From contig BLAL01000058.1 in NCBI GenBank assembly GCA_015698045.1, forward strand, positions 560,501 through 624,500: 64,000 nucleotides of DNA, written 5' to 3'. Positions 20,994 through 31,678 of the stretch are shown piece after piece. The number at the start of each line of letters is the position of its first letter. Positions within the stretch are counted from its first letter, which is position 1. Made by a program: the position numbers and the translations under genes. Source of the DNA: Rhizophagus clarus. Lineage: Eukaryota > Glomeromycota > Glomeromycetes > Glomerales > Glomeraceae. The notes beneath the pieces were generated by a model. That model saw only the letters and a program-made list of their open reading frames with translations. It had not been told where the DNA came from and made no database searches.

Positions 20994-21900
20994 TATTTAT
21001 TTATTTATTTAACTGAAGCAAGTTGTGGCATATGTTTACAGGTCGAAGATAGAAAAGAAATTACTATCTAAACTTAGTAAGAATTAGAGGCACAACCCAA
21101 GATAGGACTGGTTACCTAAACCCAGGCCAACCCGCCGTTAATGGTACATCGACCCCGAGAGTCGCAAAGTTAGTCTTAAGACAACTTTGTAGCTAACGGT
21201 GAGGATAAAAACAAATAAAGGAGAGCGGTTAGTAAAAAAAGAAACACAATAGGATAGAAGGCTATATTAAAAGGGGTAAACTACAAACACTACACCACTA
21301 AGAAAATGACAAATAAACTATATAAAAAAAACTCCTAATCTACTACAATCAATTTAAAAGTGCTAACACCAGCTTCAGGATGTCCGCTTTGTCCAGAGTG
21401 GGGTTAGTGGTTTTCTGCTTCTTGTTCTTGGACGGAAGGTTGCGCTTCACTGAATGTGACGAACCTGGCTTTGACGAAGACTGGGGTGAACCTTCGGCTC
21501 CACTATCCTTCTTGGAGCGTTTTTGAGATGACCGTGCCGAATTCTTACCAGAATTCTTCTTAGGAGGACAACCGCTTGTACGATACCATTTGAACTCAGT
21601 TCTTTCATAGACAAAGGGGGATTCTAACACCGTCTTTAAATCCTCATAGTTTTCGAAGTATCCCAACAATGTCACACGGTCAGTACCTTGCTTGAGGAAT
21701 TTATAGGCCTTAAGGCCTTGATCCTTAAAAAAGGAATCTCTTTTATCGTAATCCTGGGTGAGTAGAGGGTCTGTGGTTACAGACACTGGTAGGCCTTCTA
21801 CTTTTGCGGTGAACGTGGATCGGTTATGTCGTTGTTTGAGAGTCCATCGCCCAGGGAACCAGCGTACTTCAAGGTTGTGTAGTCGATGACACCATTTACC
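20994..21900 (-). mobile_element. 5'-truncated retroelement insertion with 17-bp TSD
   Basis: The 17 bases TAATTTATGATTTTATT occur at 20977-20993 and again at 21901-21917 and enclose 907 bp. Read on the minus strand, the insert ends in an (AAAT)n tail next to the low-coordinate duplication, as in LINE or SINE retroposition. It is less AT-rich than its flanks. At its 5' end an open frame starts without a start codon, so the copy is 5'-truncated. About 350 bp of noncoding sequence follows the stop. Confidence 0.85.
21349..21900 (-). pseudogene. Partial retroelement ORF, possibly ORF1/Gag-like
   Basis: The frame is open from the 5' edge of the insertion to a stop at 21349, about 183 residues. 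It starts in mid-protein with KWCHRLHNLEVRWFPGRW. A compact region includes RVTLLGYFENYEDLKTVL, and the C-terminus is basic and rich in Ser and Lys (for example KRNLPSKNKKQK). The basic tail suggests nucleic-acid binding, as in ORF1 or Gag-like proteins, but I do not recognise the family with certainty. The N-terminal part is missing because the insertion is 5'-truncated. Confidence 0.5.
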
Positions 21901-21917
21901 TAATTTATGATTTTATT

Positions 21918-22831
21918 ACCAACTCAAAGTATTTTTTATACAGAAATTAAAAATAAATTAATTTATTCATGCGTTATATTTTCATGATCGATCAATTTGA
22001 ATTAGTTTGATCGATTTAATTTGCCAATTTTAATCGATCAAAAATAGTTCAATTTTAATCGAGGCCAATATTTTGTGTCCGATCATTGATTGAGTCAATC
22101 AATGATCGATGTTAATTGGTTCGATTAAGAACCCTAGTTACCATGCATTGGCGATGAATAATTTTTCCGCCTCTCGAGAGAATAAAGTTAAAAAAATGTT
22201 CAAATATTTATTAATATGAAGTAATTGGAATAATCAAATCCCTGTAAAAACTGCGCGTTTAACGCAATTAAGATTCTCCCTCAAAGAAAATTTTTTTTTT
22301 TTTCAATAATTTGACAAAGAAACATATATAGGAAAAGATAGAAATCAAATTCGTACTATCAATATTTGGCGATTCATATTCTCATTTATGTCGATTATGA
22401 TTCAAATTCGTAATAAGACCAATGGATCAGATGGCCATTCTGTTTGTAAAATAATGCGGTTAACATAATGTACACACAAACTGTTCTTAAAAATGGTAGA
22501 TCTTAAAATTGTAGATATAAATCTCACCTTCCGCAATGTATTTAGATACCAAATTGTCCAATGTTAATGTTTGATCTAAATAAAATATAAAAATAATTAT
22601 AATTCGTCTATATTGTTAAAAAGAGATCTTGTTAAGATAAAAGTAATATTACCATTACTTACTGTATTAAAGTCACACTAGAAGTCAATGTTTTTATAAA
22701 ATCATATTTGTTGGTAGTAAATGAAACTTGTGATTGATCATTAATTTCATTAGTTTCCAATTTCATTTTTAAATACAATTCATCTACCATATCCTCTCTG
22801 GTATGTACGAGAAAAAATATCATTGATTGTA
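21918..22831. other. GATC-rich repeat and possible shifted kinase tail
   Basis: From about 21978 to 22130 there are many ATCGATCA-type palindromes, including TGATTGAGTCAATCAATGATCG. On the minus strand, 22790-22661 could encode MVDELYLKMKLETNEINDQS and following residues up to a GTAAGT. A second stretch at 22575-22530 is open between an AG and a GTGAG. Together with an open frame just below the kinase stop, these may be tail exons of the kinase in shifted frames. I could not join them without two further frameshifts. Confidence 0.3.
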
Positions 22832-24404
22832 TTATAAGTTAATATATTCAATTTTCGGCCTTTTGTTTGGATCAGCATCCCAACAAGATTTTATTAACTC
22901 TTTCAAATATCTTGGAGTCCTTTCTTCAAATTCTGGTCTTAAACCTTCAAAAACATCCAAAATTAAACCAAAACCATCATCTCTTCTGTTCGCGTATGCC
23001 ATTCTTTGTGTAATTATTTCCCAATAAAGAATACCTAAACTATAAATATCTGATTCTTTGGTACGAGGTCCACCATTTAAAATCTCGGGAGCCATGTAAG
23101 GTAGTACACCATAAGGTCTTGCATCTCCCGAACGTTCTGATGCAGGCATGCTAATTCCAAAATCGCTTATATATATTTCTGATGTATTTTCATAAAAAAT
23201 GTTTCCGCTGTGAATATCACAATGCAAATATCCCGCGTTGTGAATTAATTTTATTCCTTGTGAAATTCTATCAATTAAGTATAATTTTTCTAACCAGTTT
23301 GTTATTTTTTTCTTTGATAACATTGTTGATAAACTTCCTTTTTTCATGTAACTTGTAACTATGATATAATTTTTGGTATAAGGATTTTGCGATATACCTA
23401 TTACCTTGAGAGTATATGGATTGTCGTTGAACTCTATATTAAATTTTAACTAAAAATAATATAAGTTAATAACAGATTTTATTACAATCATAAAAAAATA
23501 ATGTTATAATTATTGATTAATTTTTTCTCTTTACCTCTTTTAGGAAATCATCACTAATATTAGAAGAATTATTCAACTCCTTTAAAGCCACCAACGTATT
23601 ATTATTTCTAATGTAATGATCATCCCAAGAAAGAATTTGTCCACGAATCCAATAAGCACGATATACTTTGGAAAATCCACCGGATGCAACATATTCTACA
23701 TTGATAAAATCGCTGTAAGGAACCCACTCGATAACTTGACACGCCTTTTTGGCGTTAAGTTGTGTGTTTCTAATGATATTATTAATTGTTTCGTTTCCAC
23801 TATTCCAATTAGGAAAATTATTTTGAAATCGTTTCGAGTTACAAGGTTTACACCACAAATTCTCGTCTCTAAATGGTAAATTACACTCTAAACAATTACC
23901 ATAACCAAAAAACTTATAGTAACCATGATAAATGAAAGATTTAAAATAATCAATGGCTAATTCAAATATGAGTGAAATATATTCTAGGGATGGTATCGGT
24001 TCTGATAAAATAATACAAGTCAATATGGGAATAAATATATTTTCTAATAAGAAAGCAAGATCATAAAAAAAATCAAGTATCGGATCAATAACGCCGGAAA
24101 AAAATGACGTAATCGGAAACCAAATCCACGTTTCAAATAAATAACTAAACGCTCCTACTAGGGAAGAGAGTGCTTCTTTTGAATAATAAAAGATAAAAGA
24201 GAATATTGAGCCAAACACGCTAAAAATTTCTGCAAATATACTCGATATTGGACTCGTTACTAAGCTAAAAATATCAGATACTAAAGGACTAAAAATAGCG
24301 GATAAAGTACTAGAAATTACGGATAAAGGACTAATAATAGCGGATAAAAAACTAAAAGTAGCGTATGAAATAATAACACTCGGAACCGAAATCGGGATAC
24401 GCAT
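22832..24404 (-). CDS. TKL-type protein kinase with hydrophobic N-terminus
   Basis: Two exons, 23535-24404 and 22832-23449, join across an 85-bp intron (GTAAAG...TTAG, phase 0) to give 495 residues. The first 150 or so are very hydrophobic, with repeats like SAIFSPLV and FSLVTSPI, and are probably membrane-associated. A four-Cys motif follows (CLECNLPFRDENLWCKPC), common before the kinase domain in Rhizophagus TKL kinases. The kinase domain shows the Gly-rich loop ASGGFSKVYRAYW, the Lys in VALKEL, the catalytic loop HCDIHSGN (Cys in place of the usual Arg), DFGIS, and MAPEIL. The frame ends soon after RPKIEYINL, slightly short of a full kinase tail, and coding signal seems to continue in other frames below 22832. 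The start overlaps another long frame, so the true N-terminus is uncertain. It may be one gene with the upstream membrane protein. Confidence 0.75.
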
Positions 24405-25384
24405 TGAAAGCTAATCTTAAATAATAAGAAAGATATATTGTTTCTAATGATTTTAGACATATGTTATAAATCACATTTTGAATGAAATAATAAGCTAAAT
24501 AATACAACATAAACGGAACGAATTTCCTTTCACTTTCTAAATATTCTCGGATTATGGGTAAATAAGTAAAATTTTCTGCTTTATCTGCTGCTTCATGATC
24601 ATCAAAATCATTACTGTAATTATAATCGATACCATTATTATAATAACTATTAACATAATTATTATAATGATTATAATTGATGCCAAAATCATCAATACCA
24701 TAATTATAATAATTGTCTCTAGTACTATAACTATATCTAGTACTATAACTATGTCTAGTACTATAACTAGTACTATAACTAGTACCATAACCAGTACTAT
24801 AACTAGTAACATAACCAGTACTATAACCGCCAGTACTATAACTATTATTATAACGATAATTAGTAGTTCTAAAATATCTGCGGCTTTCGGTCCTTTTCTT
24901 CTTCCTCTCCTTCTTATACAAGTTATGGAAGTCCCTGATAGGGTTCTCGGTACAGCTAACTATCTCATAACGAGTGCATGCGTAATATTTAACATATTCA
25001 ACAAAACCTTCTATTACGATTAATTGCACAGCAATGCTTCTATCTTTACCTTTACGTGTACAACACGCATACACGATTCTTAGGATGCAAATAACCGAAT
25101 AAACATTAAAGATAAGTCCATAACACCAAAATAGAAAAGGTTTATAAGTTGAATCAAGGACTGCGACAATAGCAAAATATAACAAAAATCTTGTATATGA
25201 AACCATCTGGTAAAAAAAATTAAAGCTTTTCTAACAAAAATTTTTGCTGAGAATTTGACCTTTCTTACCTTTTTATAATGAATTATGTAGTTTATGCTTG
25301 CGTTACGGTTACGGTTATACTTGCACTCAGCATCCCGATAGTACAAATTTGAATGATGATGTTTTGCGACGGAGTCTAGTATAG
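24352..25384 (-). CDS. Multi-span membrane protein with YSTx repeats, unknown family
   Basis: Exon 25206-24352 is open for 284 residues. A preceding exon at 25384-25269 fits by an intron (GTAAGA...CCAG, phase 0) and itself follows a TTTTTAG acceptor at 25385-25390, so the real start lies upstream and is not identified. The sequence has hydrophobic segments near FLLYFAIVAVL and LIFNVYSVICILRIVYAC, a basic stretch (KKERKKKRTES), then a Tyr/Ser/Thr-rich repeat region with many copies of YST and a Tyr/Asn-rich region. A hydrophobic C-terminus follows. Its last 53 bases overlap the start of the kinase frame on the same strand. A frameshift there would fuse it to the kinase as a membrane receptor-like protein. 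I see no intron that would do so. Confidence 0.5.
24716..24845. repeat. Short tandem repeat encoding YST units
   Basis: Tandem, slightly varied copies of AGTACTATAACT, mostly 12 or 18 bases apart. The unit length keeps the minus-strand frame, where it encodes YST-type repeats of the membrane protein. Such arrays change length readily. Confidence 0.8.
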
Positions 25385-25532
25385 GTAAGTTCTAAAAAGT
25401 AAATAATTATTATTATTTTATTATTTTACTATAAACAGAAAAAAAATAATAAACTATTTACTATTTACTATTTTTACACCCTTTTTGGCAAATCTAGGAC
25501 TCCGATTTACGGATAAATAAAGAACTGTAACT

Positions 25533-25731
25533 ATACTTGCCGCCCATTCCCCAAAAAAGGAAATTTAGACAATGATTTAATGTCGATCTCATTGTTTAAA
25601 TTTCCTTTTTGAGGAATGGGCGACAAGTATAACTGTAACTATACTTGCCGCCCATTTCTCAAAAAGGAAATTTAAACAATGAGATCAAACATTAAATCAT
25701 TGTCTAAATTTCCTTTTTGAGGAATGGGCGG
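25533..25731. repeat. Double foldback: two inverted copies of a palindromic element
   Basis: The first unit (about 25533-25633) is itself a palindrome, with arms beginning TATACTTGCCGCCCATTCC around a centre containing TTTAATGTCGATCTCATTG. The second unit (about 25640-25731) has the same arms but its centre reads CAATGAGATCAAACATTAAA, which is the first centre inverted. Four arm copies therefore alternate in orientation. TA-rich ends suggest Tc1/mariner-type MITEs inserted tandemly or head-to-head. Confidence 0.85.
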
Positions 25732-25739
25732 AGTGGTTC

Positions 25740-26126
25740 CTGGATCACGGGATGATCGGCTAAATAAATCCCGATGATTTCATAAAAGCAAGGGCTTTTC
25801 CCCACCCCTGTACTTTTTATTAATTTCATGGGGCAATTGATTATTCGTTCCCTAGTCAGATTTTGCATAAATTGGTCAAAGGTTTTTTTATTATATTTTA
25901 TCAATTACTTTTACAAAATGATAAGTTCATTTTTAACCCGGATATTAATTTCTGCCTCATGTTCACATGTACTATCCGTTTGAGTCCCATTATCTGAAAC
26001 GTAAGAAATAGGCAATGTAAAGGATGCTGGGCATTCAGGCCAACTTTGTGGACATGATTTTTTCTGATCCATAGTTTTGTGACTTCGGTCTAATGATTTT
26101 TGGTAAATCTCTAATGTATAGTGCAA
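25740..26126 (-). pseudogene. Gene fragment with a P-loop-like motif, cut by the foldback
   Basis: Two minus-strand open stretches in the same frame (26126-25911 and 25904-25740) are separated by stops. They can be joined by a 63-bp intron with GTAAAAG at one end and GACTAG at the other, giving a product with CPQSWPECPASFTLPISYV and IKSTGVGKSPCFYEII. STGVGKS resembles a Walker A loop but lacks the usual first Gly. The frame then runs into the double foldback at 25731, so the gene is cut there. No upstream exons were found. The family is not recognised. Confidence 0.35.
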
Positions 26127-29100
26127 ATAATCCTCTATACGTTATTTTTCTCAGAAATCTGATTTTGAGGAATAGGTATACGCGAATGATTTAGGAACCT
26201 TTGGCATGCACTGTCTTTTATACTTACTGGGGTTTATCTTTAATGTAATTGTAATCCTGCAAAAATTTATTAACACATTTATTTTAAAAATCAATGCTCA
26301 TATAACATGCGGAACTTTATTGAGTTTTTAGATAAATGTCTTTCGGTTAAGAAATAAAAAAAGAACGGCTCGAAAGATAGCGTTTTAAATAAATGATGCA
26401 CAAAGATCCTAGGTCATAAATGAGAGTCCCAGCATCAATTTTATTTCGCACCACTGAATATGCTACTGCTATTACTACTGCACTATTACTACTATACTGC
26501 TAAAACTAACTACTTTCTTATTTCCCTTCTTTTCAACCAATTCGATTATTTTATTCATAAAAGTCCTTCTTGAGACGATAAAAACTAGCTAATGTGCTAG
26601 TATTAAAACCAATTTCGATTGATATAATTTTGTACAGTTGCGTTGGTGAACGTATTTCTCTTTTCCTCTTATAATTATTAAAAAGTGTCGTAAATTCAAT
26701 CTAATATGTTTCATATTCATCCTATATTCAGAATATTGCCCCACGGAAACATGATTTATGGAAGAGAATCGATTAGATCCTGCTAGAAAAAAAAAAAAAT
26801 AAGGCGCAATAAGACGCAGATAAGACATGCATAATTTTTCTTCCTCTGATAGCGCATGAACTACCTTGAGATATCGCATCATTTCTTCATTCAGCTTCTG
26901 TACGCATTCTTTAAAGTTCATTGCTTAATGTTAAGACTGTTTTTTCGAGGTTATTATCTTGTGTAATTTTGTTCGTATCAGATATTTGCAAAAAAAGAAG
27001 ATAGAGATGGCAAAGATTATATAAATGTTTATATTTTCCGAAAAAATGTTCTGGATTATATCCATAGTTAAGACACCACCGGTCAGCATCTCGAAGAAGC
27101 AGTTGTGAGTTGTGGCGCTAAAGACTGCGATCAATAAAATATCCGAGTTTGAAAACCTTTTTTTTAGATAGATTTTTTGTTTTGTTAGTTTTATGTGAAA
27201 TTGATATTTTTTACTTGTTAGAGGAAAAGAAATACCAAAGCGCTTCTTTAAAAATAATCCTTTTATATATATTAGCATAGAGAATCCGTGACGAAATATG
27301 GATCTGGAATAATCATGAAAATGTTGTCATAACTGGTAACTTTACCTGGTCCCTTTAGGACCCTCCTATTTCTGAAAAAGAAATATTAAAATCTGGCGTT
27401 GATGTCTGTATCTAAAGACAAAAAAAGTTAGTTTTTTCCCATAACCCCCTTATCCTTATAACATGAGTAATAATAATTTTGTAAAAGTTTGGCCGTAAGA
27501 AAATAGGGTAATATTTTTTTATTAATTAAAATTTTGCTAATATTCGTTACAAAGGTATAAAGCTAAAAAGAATATAAATAATAATTTCTACAAGCTAATA
27601 CATATTATTTGTTAAACGCTGTATTATTTGTGGCCTCATTCTAACTATTAAATTTTCGTTCGTGGCGCAGTTTGATAAAAAAAAAAAACCCTTGGAGTTA
27701 TAAAAAAAAAAAAAAAAAAATTCCGGAAATAATGGCAGGTCATTTATAAAAGAATTCAGTCAGATCCGCTTGGTGGAATTGACATGGGAATAGATTCATC
27801 AGAAGCATTTGTATGGCGTAAACTTTACCCTATTTCAGGAGACACAAAAGAGATCTATCCCCTTAAGTAATCATACTCCGGCTTATGCAAAGCATACGGA
27901 TCTACAGAAAAATCATATTACCCACTTTTTCTTCCTATGGTCATATTTATTTGTTTTTAAAATTTTATTTTTAATCTCGGACAGATGATTAGTACAGATT
28001 TATGTTTTTAAAAACGACTGCGGTTAACATATCACAATGGCGTAGTTACCTCACGTGTCCAGATAAAAAAATCACGTGCACGTTGCAATTGTAAATACAA
28101 GATCGGGACTTAGCCCGTCGATGCTATTTTTGAAATATTAACTCAAGACATATGTATATTATTTTTACCCACTTTCCATCGACAAATGATGGTTTTTGCT
28201 GATCAAAAACTCACTTGATTTGCCCAAATAATTTCTCGATAGGTCTAACTAGGTCATCGCGGGATAATGATAGATAGTTGATAGGGTAGAGATATAGGCA
28301 TAGGCGAACACAAAAAAACTTCGACCTTCCCATCATCATTATCATTCCCATCTCCAATACCACTTTGAACTTTTGTTATTACCCAATCGAAACTTGAAAT
28401 TGAATATCAAATAGAAGGGTTAGTAATAATTGCATTGATCTTGATCAAGTAGTGATTCAGGTCATATTTTTTTCGAATTTGTTTTACAAGCATACCCGTT
28501 GAGACAATGCGTTACATTACACCTTCATACAAATCAGCATCATCATACGTTTTTTGCGATTGCATTGCAAAAATGCATGTACTTGGACAGTGCTCTGGGC
28601 AACGCCTTGGTTAATATCTTCTCGTTTTGCAAATTCCTTATATAACATGAATGAATTATAAATAGTTAAAAAAAAAATTTTTTACACAAAGAATAAATTT
28701 AAAATTCTCAATTGTTTGTCTATTAAATTTTTTTTTTCATTAATATTGATTTCAAAAATGCATTTTCTTGTCAATATACTCACCGCTATACATTTAATTT
28801 AAATTTGGGGCATAGTGTTCTGTAATGATTGGATGAACATTTCATTATACATCATCATATGACCGTATGACTGCATCACACAATCATACACTCATACCAA
28901 AATTAAAAATTCAAAATTTCCAATTAAATATCTGTTACATTAAAATAAGCATTTTTGCAGATAAATAAAGATAATAATTTTTTTTTTAATTTCAAATAAC
29001 GTGCAGGATTATTAAGAACATGATGAATTAATTAAATGGAGATAATTTATTAATGTTTGACATTCGGTTTATTAAATATGATAGCATCATATACTTTGAG

Positions 29101-29325
29101 ATTAAGCTAGATACAAGTTAACAATAAATACTTTTTTTTTAAAATATATATATATATATATATAAATAATTTTACCTAGTAAACAAACAGTGAATTAGTT
29201 AATGCAATCAATTTATTTTTATTCGTCGATTCTGTTAAATTCATTGATATTCAAATTTCTCACTTTATCTTCATTTTTTATTAAATAATTTTTTAACTTT
29301 GTTGGGAAATTTTATAAGTGATTAT
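26127..29325. other. Long gene-poor stretch
   Basis: Two minus-strand frames stand out slightly: 26589-26921 (110 codons, starting MNFKECVQKLNEEMMRYLKV) and 26931-27278 (115 codons, with a hydrophobic segment). Neither has a recognised domain, and a splice-acceptor-like sequence at about 26787-26800 suggests the first may be part exon, part intron. The rest has poly-A tracts (27679-27720) and a (TA)n tract near 29143-29165. I see no RNA gene. Confidence 0.4.
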
Positions 29326-29903
29326 TATCTAGTTAGAATAAATATTTCAATTTCTTCAATCTCATAAGCCATAGACGTATTTAAATTATCTTCGAAACTA
29401 TTTCATAATTACCAATATATAAAATACATAGACTATCAAAATAATCATTTTCTGACACAGACAATAAATCATAACCAAAAATAAATCCAAATCCAACTTC
29501 TCGATAATCGTATATAGCCTCATCATAATTCTATCACGCAACTTATTTTCATATTTAGAATATCTTCTTAGTTTTCAAATGAAAAAATAAAGTTGTCTCA
29601 CGAAATAATGATATTTTGAATTATTAAAATAATCAATATTTGGATCATTATTTCCAATTGAGTGAAACTCAATAGAGCAATATCCACTAAAAATTTTGTT
29701 TGAATCTTTTAGTCTTTACATTTATTTCTAAATGATTTGGTACATTCTAAAATGCATTCTAATAAATCTATGAAGTTGACGAATTTAATAGTACCTTTCC
29801 AAAAATAACAACATTACCATCTAAAATAGAACAAATTTATTCAAAGATCGTTAAACCTAAACTCTTAAAAATAATTATTAAATGGATTAATAAAGAAGAT
29901 TTC

Positions 29904-30660
29904 ACGTCACCAACCATGATAACTGCAACTTCTGCTGCCCTATAAAAAATAAGTGTCCGGATAATGTCCAGAAAATGTCCAGAAAAATTGTCTAAATAAT
30001 TGTCCAGAAATTCTGGACACTGTGTCCGGAAACTGTTCCGAAAACACTGCATTTTCGGGATATTAGGAATTTGTCCTGAAATTGTCCGGAAATGTATTTT
30101 CGTAAAATTTTGCCACAAAAGATGATCAATGGATAGATGATCATCATTATTCCTTAACCCAAAATTTTTATATCATAAATATATAGTATTTTTGCCTCCT
30201 GCAATTTTAATTAGTATGACAGAAAAGGTTTTGAATGTCAGTTTTGTGCTTTTTGCATTTTTTTTACAAAATTAATTTATCCTTTTTTGGAAATAGTATC
30301 CAGAATTTGTCCTGAACTTTTTCATGTCCGGAATTTGTCTATCTGGTCTTTTTACTATGTCCAGAATTTGTCCAGGTTTAACTGTCCAGAATTTGTCTAA
30401 AATTTTATACCGAACAAATACTGGACAAATTCTGGACAAAGTTAGGACATGTCAAAATTTCAAGTATCAGTAGTGTGTCAGACATGTACCAAAAAAGTGG
30501 ACATTTTCTGGACACATCAGATTTATTCCGGACAATTTCCAGACATTTTTATAACATTTTCCGGACATTTATTTTTTATAGGGCTGCTCTGGAAGTAAAT
30601 TGTCGAGTAATATTAATGGTATTAGAATTTATTATTAAAGTCATCAATTAATTTTCCACA
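29904..30660 (-). other. Foreign insert in the pseudogene, possibly a Helitron fragment
   Basis: Outside the MITE, the bases at 29904-29937 and 30584-30660 do not match the BTB-TLDc family. If the MITE and one CTG duplication are removed, the minus strand reads TRQFTSRAAEVAVIMVGD. That resembles the region around the conserved AxEVA motif at the start of Helitron helicase-like proteins. The match is very short and from memory of the family pattern, so it is tentative. Confidence 0.3.
29938..30583. mobile_element. 646-bp MITE with TGTCC subterminal repeats, copy 2
   Basis: Nearly identical over its whole length to 15978-16614 and in the same orientation, with the same inverted ends (CCCTATAAAAAATAAGTGTC). 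CTG occurs on both sides (29935-29937 and 30584-30586), a 3-bp target duplication different from the ATT at copy 1. The length difference comes from small indels. High identity between the copies implies recent movement, so a transposase able to act on these ends was active recently. Confidence 0.9.
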
Positions 30661-31118
30661 GGTCGAATGAGAGGAATAAATTGATTCGATATTTCTTTAA
30701 TTTTTCATAATCTTCATTATTCCACTTATCTGTATCGAACTTACATTCTAAATCAGAAATTTGATGATCTCAAGCAACAACAACTTTATCTCTCCCAACA
30801 AATACTTTAAAACAATATCCTTATCTAGGGAAAGAACTTCATTTAAAGTAATAAATGAGTATGAAACTTTACAGATAGATTCAAGAATAACATCTTATAA
30901 TTTCTTTAAATTAATAAGTTCAAATGCCATGTTTAAGATAATATATAAATTTTTTCGAATCCATTCTTATTTCTCTTTTGTGAGTTACTAACTTTTTTTC
31001 TTTTTTGTATTTCATCTGATGTAATTAATAATTCAAGGATGACTTCACTAGCTTGTTCAATCAAATCAAGTTTACCAACATAAACATATATCTTTGCAAG
31101 TATAAAAAAGTATATCAC

Positions 31119-31678
31119 TGATTATATTTTTTACTATAAATAATTAATTGATAAGAATCATTTATTTGAGATTAATGAAAAATGCTTCGAAAGATTTGGA
31201 GTCATTTCAAGCTTGTGCTACGAAAGTTGATGAGTATGAAAAATATGCACAATCAATTACTGTGATTATACTTGTATCAACATGATAGATTGATTAATTA
31301 ATTAAAATTATCATTTTTTGAAATTTTAAAACTGCAAAAGACTGCAATGATGTTTATTAAATAACGAAGAATATCATAGTATGCGTTTTATTCCTCACCT
31401 ACTTAATCAATCTAAAATTGGCCCAGGTACGACTCGTATGATCGAAATTATTAGTATTTGAATATTTAAATAGAAACAATTTAATCTTCATTAGATAATT
31501 CTCTAAAATTTTCTCACAGTTGCGTAATTTCATAAATCCCAATAAAGATTAGGCTAATCTGATTGATTGATAATCTTTAGAATGTAAATTGTGTGACTCA
31601 AACCTCATAATAATAATAAAAAAAAAAAGGAATTCAATTTCTTTTCATCATTTCAATAGTATTTTTGAAAAAAAAAAA
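31119..31678. other. Intergenic stretch and F-box gene promoter region
   Basis: No gene is recognised. The final 100 bp lead into the F-box gene and include A-rich tracts. An in-frame upstream ATG at 31589 would add 30 low-complexity residues and is less likely to be the start. Confidence 0.45.

Larger units (their letters stand above)
29326..31118 (-). pseudogene. Scrambled BTB-TLDc pseudogene with inversion and insertion
   Basis: Minus-strand pieces match relatives. The TLDc C-terminal end lies at about 29326-29760, the BACK-to-TLDc linker and BACK region at about 30660-30960, and the start of the second exon (YVYVGKLDLIEQASEVILE) near 31030-31105. The piece that should lie between the TLDc end and the linker is present at about 29770-29903, but on the plus strand. 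It reads FPKITTLPSKIEQ...KPKLLKIIIKWINKEDF there, the same orientation as the copy at 17341-17470. Next to it lies unrelated sequence carrying a second MITE. No first exon is found. This is a dead copy that has suffered an internal inversion, an insertion and many small changes. Confidence 0.85.

Noticed and set aside
24595-25023. 142-codon plus-strand frame rich in Ile and Thr
   Set aside because: It is the complement of the YST repeat and the Tyr/Asn-rich region of the minus-strand membrane protein.
25533-25731. CRISPR array
   Set aside because: Repeats alternate in orientation with no regular unique spacers. The organism is eukaryotic.
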